NCBI GenBank assembly: GCA_003445835.1
Contig: DMCI01000092.1
Coordinates: forward strand, 1-7,335
Direction of reading: 5' to 3'
Length of the DNA: 7,335 nucleotides
DNA from: Clostridiales bacterium
GTDB taxonomy: Bacteria > Bacillota > Clostridia > Christensenellales > CAG-1252
Part shown: one piece after another, positions 1 to 4,854 of the stretch
How the letters are laid out: every line of letters starts with the position of its first letter
Position numbering within the stretch: position 1 is the first letter of the stretch
Notes under the pieces: generated by a model
Seen by the model: only the letters and a program-made list of their open reading frames with translations
Database searches by the model: none
What the model was told of the DNA's origin: nothing
Position numbers and translations under genes: made by a program

Positions 1-254
1 TCACGTTCTTTTAAGGGTTTCAACACTTCGGCGACCTTTTCCCCTACGTCGGGCGCCGTAACGAAACGGAGCGTCCCCGCCGTATCCAAAAAGACGATGC
101 CGCCGTTTTGCGGCGCATATTTTTCTTTGAGGTCTTCGACGATGGCGTCAAGACGCTTTTTGGTGATATCGAGTTTTTCCAGTATCTCGGTCTTTTGAAT
201 GCCTTTTCCCGAAGCGAAAACGATCGCCTCAATTATACTCATCTGGTTGTTCAT
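1..254 (-). CDS. scpB: Segregation and condensation protein B, N-terminal part (runs off the window)
   Basis: ScpB is the winged-helix kleisin partner of ScpA. Together with Smc they form the bacterial condensin that compacts and segregates the chromosome. The 84 codons visible read MNNQMSIIEAIVFASGKG and continue through KTEILEKLDITKKRLDAIVEDL to a GGIVFLDTAGTLRFVTAPD stretch. This matches the first winged-helix domain of ScpB, where the opening helix typically reads IEALLFASG. No stop is met before base 1, so the C-terminal half lies outside the window. I chose the ATG at 252-254 because GGGAGG lies 5 nt upstream. The next ATG (240-242) would put that site about 17 nt away. The gene starts inside the end of scpA with a 26-nt overlap, which implies translational coupling. 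The identification rests on sequence resemblance plus position right after scpA. Confidence 0.9.
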   Translation of the reverse strand, partial: MNNQMSIIEAIVFASGKGIQKTEILEKLDITKKRLDAIVEDLKEKYAPQNGGIVFLDTAGTLRFVTAPDVGEKVAEVLKPLKER

Positions 255-1020
255 CCAATCCTCCCTCGTACGGTAATTCTTCCGCGCCGGCTTTCAGCGT
301 GATCTTGATGTCTTCAAAGGGTTTTTCCTGCACCGCTTCCGCAAATTGCTTTTTCAAAAGTTCGAGAAGCGCCAAAAACGTGTTGATTTTTTCGCTGTCG
401 GTATAATCATCGTCAAACAGTGAGAAAAAAGTGATCTCCTTCTTTTCAAGAAGGGTCAGCGCCAAAGATTTTGTCTTTTGCCCGACGGTAAAACGATCTT
501 TGACGATAACTTTGGGTAATGCCTCGGCGGTTTTGGTCTCCGCTTTGTACATGATTTTGGCAAAGGCATCCAAAAGGTTGTCCATATTGAAATTGGTCAA
601 CAAAACGCGACAGTCGTTCTCGTCGAATTCCGGCTCACGATAAAAGCGGTTGAGCGTTTCGGTCGCCTTAAGTTTTTGGGCGCTGTCTTTGATAAGATCG
701 TACTCTTCCAGCAACAAAATAATGGAGTTTTTATCCTCTTCAAGAATAACGTCCTCTTCTTCGGTACGAGGCAAAATACTGCGCAGCTTGATGTCAAGAA
801 GGGTCGCCGCCATCCCCGCAAAGTTACTTGCTTTTTCAAGATCGAGGGCGCGCATTTGTTCAACGTAACGCAAATACTGCCCCGTTATGTTTGAAACGAA
901 GATGTTTTTGATCTCGATCTTCGCTTCCTTCAGCATATGTAACAAGAGGTCTAACGGACCTTCGAAATCATCCAGCTTAAAACTGAACGTTTCCTTGCTT
1001 TCGACAAAGAATTCTTCCAT
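229..1020 (-). CDS. scpA: Segregation and condensation protein A (kleisin)
   Basis: ScpA is the kleisin subunit that bridges the two Smc heads and binds ScpB in the cytoplasmic condensin complex. The 263 residues have the normal length and layout. The N-terminal Smc-binding helical region has the family hallmark FEGPLDLLLHMLKEAKIEI (about residues 19-37), followed by ITGQYLRYVEQM. The middle is acidic and variable. The C-terminal winged helix runs roughly from residue 180 to 245 and includes EITFFSLFDDDYTDSEKINTFLALLELLKK. The start ATG shares one base with the TGA of the upstream protease gene (TGATG), so translation is probably re-initiated. A GGGAGG site lies 12 nt upstream, rather far for independent initiation. 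The 3' end overlaps scpB by 26 nt. The last residues (GGLDEQPDEYN) are encoded in DNA that also carries the scpB ribosome binding site. Confidence 0.96.
   Translation of the reverse strand: MEEFFVESKETFSFKLDDFEGPLDLLLHMLKEAKIEIKNIFVSNITGQYLRYVEQMRALDLEKASNFAGMAATLLDIKLRSILPRTEEEDVILEEDKNSIILLLEEYDLIKDSAQKLKATETLNRFYREPEFDENDCRVLLTNFNMDNLLDAFAKIMYKAETKTAEALPKVIVKDRFTVGQKTKSLALTLLEKKEITFFSLFDDDYTDSEKINTFLALLELLKKQFAEAVQEKPFEDIKITLKAGAEELPYEGGLDEQPDEYN
260..265 (-). promoter_or_regulatory. Ribosome binding site of scpB
   Basis: GGGAGG on the minus strand lies 5 nt before the ATG at 254. It sits inside the scpA coding region and fixes the scpB start, and therefore the 26-nt overlap of the two genes. 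Confidence 0.75.
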
Positions 1021-1745
1021 CAGGCAAGCAAACCTCCCATAATTTTATCAAACAACTTCAGTATCCCGTTTTGCACCGCAGAAAGATACATTCCGAACAC
1101 GTCGCCCTGCGGGATGTTGATCCGCTCGAAAAAGAAGCCGATCACCACGATACCGATCAAGATATACGACCCGTAGCGACGCATAAAGCGAAGATACGCG
1201 TTTTCCGTCCGAGAAAGCGCTTCCACGACGCGAAAACCGTCCAACGGAAATATAGGCAACAAGTTAAAGGCGATCAAAACCGCGTTCAGCAGTGTCCAAA
1301 ACAGCGAAAACTCAAACAAAAAATACAACAAGTAATAGACTGCGCCGCCCGTCGCCGTATAGGTCAAAAGCGCGTAACCGAAGCCGACCATCATTCCGAA
1401 GCCGACAAGCGCTTGCATCAGGTTTGCCGTCACGCCCGCAAAAGCGGTGACGAGCATCCCTTTGCGATAGTTTTCAAAGTTATTGGGATTGATGGGTACG
1501 GGACGCGCGAATCCGAAACCGACGAGCAGAAACATCAACAAGCCGATGGGCTCAAAATGCGCGACGGGATTGACTGTCAAGCGTCCGTTGAGCTTTGCCG
1601 TCGGATCGCCCAATTTGTAGGCGGCAAAACCGTGTGCGAATTCGTGTAAAGAGATCGCAAGAGTCGCACTCAACAAAAATGCGACCAAAAGCAACACTTT
1701 TTCCACCGCCGAATAGGTGGATGAAAACAAGATACGATAAATCAT
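1020..1745 (-). CDS. Site-2 protease family membrane metalloprotease (M50)
   Basis: This is a predicted intramembrane zinc protease of the site-2 protease (M50) family. Its substrate cannot be told from sequence. The zinc motif HEFAH is at residues 34-38 in the first hydrophobic segment, followed by GFAAYKLGDPTAK. NPVAHFEPIG is at about 59-68, and the PVPINPNNF stretch typical of the generic, CBS-less bacterial group comes next. The third zinc ligand motif, NLLPIFPLDG, is at 161-170 with Asp169. Several further helices give a 241-residue polytopic protein. It is followed directly by scpA with a 1-nt overlap, a neighbourhood I recall from many Clostridia. A consensus promoter ends only 11 nt before the ATG at 1745 and no ribosome binding site precedes it. 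A GTG at 1697 (codon 17), preceded by GGTGG, is the alternative start and would still keep HEFAH. The family call is secure; the start is not. Confidence 0.92.
   Translation of the reverse strand: MIYRILFSSTYSAVEKVLLLVAFLLSATLAISLHEFAHGFAAYKLGDPTAKLNGRLTVNPVAHFEPIGLLMFLLVGFGFARPVPINPNNFENYRKGMLVTAFAGVTANLMQALVGFGMMVGFGYALLTYTATGGAVYYLLYFLFEFSLFWTLLNAVLIAFNLLPIFPLDGFRVVEALSRTENAYLRFMRRYGSYILIGIVVIGFFFERINIPQGDVFGMYLSAVQNGILKLFDKIMGGLLA
1033..1038 (-). promoter_or_regulatory. Ribosome binding site of scpA, with unusually long spacing
   Basis: GGGAGG lies 12 nt before the scpA ATG, inside the last codons of the protease gene. The spacing is longer than the usual 5-9 nt. No in-frame ATG, GTG or TTG lies between, so scpA may rely partly on re-initiation at the TGATG overlap. 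Confidence 0.55.
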
Positions 1746-1756
1746 ACTTAATTTAC

Positions 1757-1785
1757 ATTATAAAAAAATACGCGGTTTTCGTCAA
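1757..1785 (-). promoter_or_regulatory. Vegetative-type promoter for the protease-scpA-scpB operon
   Basis: On the minus strand, TTGACG (1780-1785) and TATAAT (1757-1762) are separated by exactly 17 nt. This is a near-perfect SigA promoter (5/6 and 6/6). Transcription should start around 1749-1751, only about 4-6 nt before the annotated ATG. The promoter lies just beyond the dacF terminator, so it probably begins an independent transcription unit. Confidence 0.82.
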
Positions 1786-1800
1786 GAGTATTTTGAGCCC

Positions 1801-1836
1801 AAATAAAAAGAAAGAGGGCGCCGCAAGGGCGCTCTC
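1801..1836 (-). terminator. Rho-independent terminator after the carboxypeptidase gene
   Basis: On the minus strand GAGAGCGCC (1828-1836), a 5-nt loop, and GGCGCCCTC (1814-1822) form a nine-position GC-rich stem with one A/C mismatch. TTTCTTTTTATTT follows at once (1801-1813). The stem begins 4 nt after the TGA at 1841-1843. It separates dacF from the downstream protease-scpAB unit. Confidence 0.85.
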
Positions 1837-1840
1837 CGTT

Positions 1841-2992
1841 TCAGTTCCATTCTTTCGCGATTTTTCCGAATATATCCCCTATTCCAGCTTTCTTGGCGTC
1901 TTCGGCGGCATAAAGTTTGACGGTGTAAGACTTACCGCCTTCCGTGACCGTGCATTCACCAACCGCGTCCCCCGTCTTGACAGGTGCTTTGACGTTGTAA
2001 AAGAGGGTATCAACCTCCGCATCCGTGGGCGATTCGCCGGTTTTCCGCAAAACGGTCACGTCTTCCCCGCTATATGCTTTGATCTCTTTGACCGCGCCGC
2101 CTTTGATCGGGCAAGTAAACACCGCGTCGCCCTTTTTGACGATCACTTCACTCTTATAAGACGCAAATCCGTAGGAAAGCAGGCGTTTACTTTCATTAAA
2201 GCGGGTCTTTCCGTCCTCCGCGCCGATCACGACGGAGATCAACTTGGTATCTCCGCGGGTGGCGCTTGCCGCCAAACAGAACTTGGCTTCGGAGGTAAAC
2301 CCGGTCTTACCGCCGTCGCACTCCTCGTAAAAACGCACAAATTTGTTGGTGTTGGTAAGCGTGGTGACCCGACCGTCGGGATGAACGTAGTCTTCCAACC
2401 AAATTTTGCTGTAATCGTAGTAACGTTCGTGCTCGGTAAGTTCGCGCAGCATCAAAGCGACATCGTGCGCCGTACTGTGTCCGCCTTCTTTGGGTAGCCC
2501 CGTCGCGTTTACGAAGACGGTATTTTGCATTTGAAGTTCCTTTGCCCTTGCGTTCATTTTGTCCACGAAGACTTCTTCCGCCCCGCTGATGCGCTCCGCC
2601 AAAGCCACGCAAGCGTCGTTTGCGGATACGACGATCACCCCCTTCAAAAGGTCCGTTACGGGGTATTCGAGCCCTCTGTCCAAAAACATCTGACTGCCGC
2701 CCATCCCCGCGGCGGTGTCACTGACGACGACCTTTTCGTCAAAAGAAAGATTGCCTTTCTCTATTTCTTCAAAAGTCAACAGCGCCGTCATGATCTTGAC
2801 CATGCTCGCAATGGGAAACTCGGTGTTTTCATTTTGCCCGTACAAAAGTTCGCCCGTGCGCTTGTCGATCAAGCAAGCGCTTTTTGCCTTCACAGGCGAA
2901 AAACCTTCCGCCGTCGCCGTTTTTGCGGTAAAAGGCGCAAACAGACCGAATACGGCAAGAATCGCAATCAAAAAAAACACAATTTTCTTCAT
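1841..2992 (-). CDS. dacF: D-alanyl-D-alanine carboxypeptidase, DacF/DacB type (penicillin-binding protein)
   Basis: This exported serine D,D-carboxypeptidase removes the terminal D-Ala from peptidoglycan stem peptides and so limits cross-linking. The 383 residues match the usual length of DacF and DacB. A Lys-rich signal peptide (about residues 1-28, ending AKTATA) precedes the peptidase S11 domain. All three active-site motifs are visible: SMVK at 63-66 (nucleophile Ser63, Lys66), SAN at 123-125 and KTG at 229-231. From about residue 270 onward is a beta-rich C-terminal domain like that of PBP5. The start is fixed by GAGGTGA at 2996-3002, 3 nt before the ATG. It is preceded by the SpoIIM-like gene and followed by a terminator. 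A candidate sporulation promoter with a dyad lies just upstream, consistent with a forespore or spore-cortex role, but this is inferred. The symbol is family-level: DacF and DacB cannot be separated from this sequence alone. Confidence 0.93.
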   Translation of the reverse strand: MKKIVFFLIAILAVFGLFAPFTAKTATAEGFSPVKAKSACLIDKRTGELLYGQNENTEFPIASMVKIMTALLTFEEIEKGNLSFDEKVVVSDTAAGMGGSQMFLDRGLEYPVTDLLKGVIVVSANDACVALAERISGAEEVFVDKMNARAKELQMQNTVFVNATGLPKEGGHSTAHDVALMLRELTEHERYYDYSKIWLEDYVHPDGRVTTLTNTNKFVRFYEECDGGKTGFTSEAKFCLAASATRGDTKLISVVIGAEDGKTRFNESKRLLSYGFASYKSEVIVKKGDAVFTCPIKGGAVKEIKAYSGEDVTVLRKTGESPTDAEVDTLFYNVKAPVKTGDAVGECTVTEGGKSYTVKLYAAEDAKKAGIGDIFGKIAKEWN

Positions 2993-3009
2993 ATTTCACC
3001 TCGTGAAGA

Positions 3010-3040
3010 TAGTATGAAACCCCAAACGGGGATTTATACC
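3010..3040 (-). promoter_or_regulatory. Candidate promoter of dacF (sporulation SigG-like, overlapping a SigA-like -10)
   Basis: On the minus strand GGTATA (3035-3040), an 18-nt spacer, and CATACTA (3010-3016) resemble the forespore SigF/SigG pattern; CATACTA is the SigG -10 as I recall it. A start about 7 nt downstream would leave a leader of roughly 10 nt that still holds the ribosome binding site. An alternative is a SigA-like TATAAA at 3033-3038 with only a poor -35 (TTGTGA at 15 nt). No transcript data are available, so both are suggestions. Confidence 0.45.
3012..3039. repeat. 28-bp dyad in the dacF upstream region
   Basis: The ends GTAT/ATAC and a core CCCC-GTTT-GGGG (minus strand) form a 28-bp inverted repeat with 10 of 12 positions paired. 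No T-run follows, so it is not a convincing terminator. It overlaps the candidate dacF promoter elements and could be an operator or a weak attenuating hairpin. Confidence 0.6.
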
Positions 3041-3061
3041 GATCACAAAGCGATCACAAAC
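3040..3061. repeat. Tandem 11-bp repeat at the 3' end of the SpoIIM-like gene
   Basis: CGATCACAAAG (3040-3050) is followed directly by CGATCACAAAC (3051-3061), a 10/11 match. The stop codon of the membrane protein gene lies in the first of these. Because 11 is not a multiple of 3, the two copies are read in different frames. Confidence 0.7.
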
Positions 3062-3657
3062 AAATACAAGATCCCGCAAACGATCACGTAAAGCAACAGC
3101 AAAACGAGAAAATACGCAAAATGCACTTTGAGCCAAAACAAAATTTCACGTTTTATCGCTTTTTGACACCACGACCCACCGTAACGCAACCTGCTAAGCT
3201 TCGCCCTATGGGCGACAAAGATCAGAAGCGCCCCACCAAACAGTAAAAGCGGCAAATATATAACGAAAAGCGAAAGCAATGCCGCGGGCAAACCGTCCGA
3301 TAAAAAGCAAACGCAGGCGATCTCGCCGAAATGTTTTCCGAAAAGAAACAGCGACAACGTCGGATACAGGACGGGAAGCGGCAAAAACAAAGCGAGCATC
3401 GACAAAATCGAAAAGGCTAAAAATCGCAAAAGATCGGGGACGAGATAGTCAAACGGCGCAAATTCCAAGTTAAAAAGTGCGGCAAACAACCCAAAAGGCG
3501 ATTCCTTTTCACCTACCGAAAGCCCGATATATATTCCGAGCCCAACGCCGAAAAGCAAAACGAGCGACCAAGCCAAAATACTGTTGCGATTACGTCGGCA
3601 AGCAGTAAAAAGATCCCTTTTCCACAAAAAAAGACGACTTTTGACAGGATTTTTCAT
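3043..3657 (-). CDS. Polytopic membrane protein, possible divergent SpoIIM
   Basis: The 204-residue product is very hydrophobic. A short basic N-terminus (MKNPVKSRLFLWKRD) is followed by about five membrane segments, near residues 27-47, 76-92, 93-118, 123-149 and 173-203. A basic loop (HRAKLSRLR to AIKR) lies before the last one. Length, topology and the small-residue helix FGVGLGIYIGL resemble SpoIIM (DUF95), the membrane subunit that works with SpoIID and SpoIIP in peptidoglycan remodelling during engulfment. Position between spoIVB and a D,D-carboxypeptidase fits, but I see no diagnostic motif, so function is tentative. I chose the ATG at 3655-3657 because it lies beyond the spoIVB stop, though no clear ribosome binding site precedes it. 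The frame is open further up, and an ATG at 3714 inside spoIVB would give 223 residues. A CATACATA element (3667-3674) loosely resembles a sporulation -10. Confidence 0.6.
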   Translation of the reverse strand: MKNPVKSRLFLWKRDLFTACRRNRNSILAWSLVLLFGVGLGIYIGLSVGEKESPFGLFAALFNLEFAPFDYLVPDLLRFLAFSILSMLALFLPLPVLYPTLSLFLFGKHFGEIACVCFLSDGLPAALLSLFVIYLPLLLFGGALLIFVAHRAKLSRLRYGGSWCQKAIKREILFWLKVHFAYFLVLLLLYVIVCGILYLFVIAL

Positions 3658-3690
3658 AGAAAAGTTTATGTATGTAGGTCGGAAATTATG

Positions 3691-3717
3691 AAAAATGCAG
3701 CCGTTAAGCCGCATTTT
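3691..3717 (-). terminator. Terminator-like hairpin spanning the spoIVB stop codon
   Basis: On the minus strand AAAATGCGGC (3708-3717), the loop TTAACG, and GCTGCATTTT (3692-3701) form a 10-position stem with one G-U pair. It ends in a run of five T, four of them within the stem. The spoIVB TAA (3704-3706) lies in the loop. Only the inner part is GC-rich, so termination may be partial. Confidence 0.6.
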
Positions 3718-4723
3718 CAAGCATCCAATCGACGTATAAACCATACCCAAGGGTACTGTCGTTGACGAGTACGTGCGTTACCGCCCCGATCAATTTTCCG
3801 TTTTGTACGATAGGACTGCCGCTCATCCCCTGTAAGATCCCGCCGGTTTCTTTCAAAAGCTTCTCGTCCGTTACGCGGATCAACATACTTTTTTCCTGCA
3901 TTTTCCTTTGCGTAGCCGCTTTTACGATTTCGATATCGTATTTTTCGGGCGTTTCGCCGTGAATTGTGGAATAGATCTCAGCGGCGCCGGGCTTGATCTC
4001 TTTTCGGGAGGCGACGGGGATGAATTTCAGCCCTTTCGTCACCCCTTTTTCGACGGTTCCGTAAACGCCAAAGGCGTTACAGCGGGTAATTTTGCCGATC
4101 GGAGAGCCCTTGTCGAGGAATTTTCCGTTGAGTTCCCCCGCTTTGCCTTTTTCGGGACGCTTAAATCCGTCGATACGGCATTGGTAGACAGATCCGGAGT
4201 CACAAACGAACGGTTTTCCGGTATCCGCGTCGACGATCCCATGCCCAAGCGCCCCGAATTTAAGCGTTTCCGGCAGGATAAAGGTCATCGTTCCCACGCC
4301 GTTTATACCGTTTTTTAAGGTCAACCCGATGCGTTTTAAGCCAGTCAAGCTATCGGTGGCAGGAGTGAGCGCGATCTTATACTCGTTTTCACCCCTTTTG
4401 ACCGTCAGAGTAACGTCGCCTTCCGATTTTTGCAGGATCGAAGCAAAATCTGTTGCGTTTTTAACAAAACTGCCGTTGATTTCGGTAATAAGGTCACCCG
4501 TCAAAATCTCCGTGCCGCGAGCGGGACAAACAGCCCCCTCATCGGTGATGACATCGACAAACCCCGTTACGATCAAACCGTTTTCGGCAAGCCCGATCCC
4601 GATCGGCATTCCTCCCAAGTAGACGCTTTGCTCCGCTTTCGCCACTGTTGTGACGGACGTCGGCATCACAAACAAAGCCGTCAACAAAAGGAACGCTATG
4701 ACGCCAAATACCCTGTTTTTCAT
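3704..4723 (-). CDS. spoIVB: SpoIVB peptidase (sporulation signalling serine protease, S55)
   Basis: SpoIVB is made in the forespore and secreted into the space between the two spore membranes. There it cleaves SpoIVFA, freeing the SpoIVFB protease to activate pro-SigK in the mother cell. The 339 residues begin with a hydrophobic segment (about 6-28) ending in AKA, then go straight into a PDZ domain (about 37-120, starting GGMPIGIGL). The peptidase domain has FGALGHGIVDADTG with His161, VTDEKLL with Asp286, and QGMSGSPIVQNGKLIGAVTH with Ser301. The spacing fits the B. subtilis triad His236/Asp363/Ser378 as I recall it. The start is firm: an in-frame TGA lies three codons upstream (4733-4735) and GAGGTGG lies 4 nt before the ATG. 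It follows recN as usual, but spo0A does not follow. It is about 75 residues shorter before the catalytic His than in B. subtilis. Confidence 0.96.
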   Translation of the reverse strand: MKNRVFGVIAFLLLTALFVMPTSVTTVAKAEQSVYLGGMPIGIGLAENGLIVTGFVDVITDEGAVCPARGTEILTGDLITEINGSFVKNATDFASILQKSEGDVTLTVKRGENEYKIALTPATDSLTGLKRIGLTLKNGINGVGTMTFILPETLKFGALGHGIVDADTGKPFVCDSGSVYQCRIDGFKRPEKGKAGELNGKFLDKGSPIGKITRCNAFGVYGTVEKGVTKGLKFIPVASRKEIKPGAAEIYSTIHGETPEKYDIEIVKAATQRKMQEKSMLIRVTDEKLLKETGGILQGMSGSPIVQNGKLIGAVTHVLVNDSTLGYGLYVDWMLENAA

Positions 4724-4736
4724 TTCGCCACCTCAC

Positions 4737-4767
4737 GATTATGATTTGCAAGATAGCAAAATTTACC
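4737..4767 (-). promoter_or_regulatory. Candidate sporulation promoter for spoIVB
   Basis: On the minus strand GGTAAA (4762-4767), 18 nt, and CATAATC (4737-4743) repeat the layout seen before dacF (GGTATA-N18-CATACTA). The -10 matches a SigG-type CATWMTA at 6 of 7 positions. It lies only 13 nt from the ATG, so a start 7 nt downstream would cut into the ribosome binding site. That argues against it or for a nearly leaderless message. Confidence 0.3.
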
Positions 4768-4792
4768 CTCGTTTTGAGTTGGAAAAATCTTC

Positions 4793-4853
4793 AAAATTGT
4801 TTTAATTTAGATGTAATTTTATAACAATATTATGAAAATTGTTCTAATTTAGA
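4793..4853. repeat. Pair of 19-bp direct repeats, 42 bp apart, upstream of spoIVB
   Basis: AAAATTGTTTTAATTTAGA (4793-4811) and AAAATTGTTCTAATTTAGA (4835-4853) differ at one base. Start-to-start distance is 42 bp, close to four turns of B-DNA. The flanking bases do not match, so this is not simply a 42-bp tandem duplication. They fill the non-coding gap between recN and spoIVB and could be paired binding sites. Confidence 0.85.
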
Positions 4854-4854
4854 A
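4842..4854. repeat. Perfect 13-bp palindrome adjoining the recN stop
   Basis: TTCTAA-T-TTAGAA is a perfect 6-1-6 dyad inside and one base past the second direct repeat, immediately after the recN TAA. The matching stretch in the first repeat (TTTTAATTTAGAT) pairs at only 4 of 6 positions. It looks like an operator half-site pair rather than a terminator, since it lacks GC pairs and a T-run. Confidence 0.6.

Noticed and set aside
1071..1649. 192-codon open frame on the plus strand inside the protease gene
   Set aside because: It lies wholly antisense to a gene with all M50 motifs, and the product is a basic, low-complexity sequence without a ribosome binding site.
1595..2497. 300-codon open frame on the plus strand opposite the protease and carboxypeptidase genes
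   Set aside because: It runs antisense to two well-supported genes and across their terminator and promoter, and its translation is Arg/Phe-rich with no recognisable domain. It is a shadow of dacF codon use.
3012..3039. Terminator between the membrane protein gene and dacF
   Set aside because: The dyad has a strong CCCC/GGGG core but only TTTC follows before the other arm, so the T-run needed for intrinsic termination is lacking. I kept it as a dyad only.
3043..3750. Longer form of the membrane protein starting inside spoIVB
   Set aside because: The extra 31 residues overlap spoIVB and its terminator hairpin, and the added sequence (with GCIFHNFRPTYINF) does not look like a membrane-protein N-terminus. 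The ATG at 3657 is preferred, though no strong ribosome binding site decides it.
4724..4854. ARG box or Spo0A box upstream of spoIVB
   Set aside because: No TGTCGAA-type Spo0A site and no convincing paired ARG box were found in this spacer; the AT-rich repeats do not fit either consensus.
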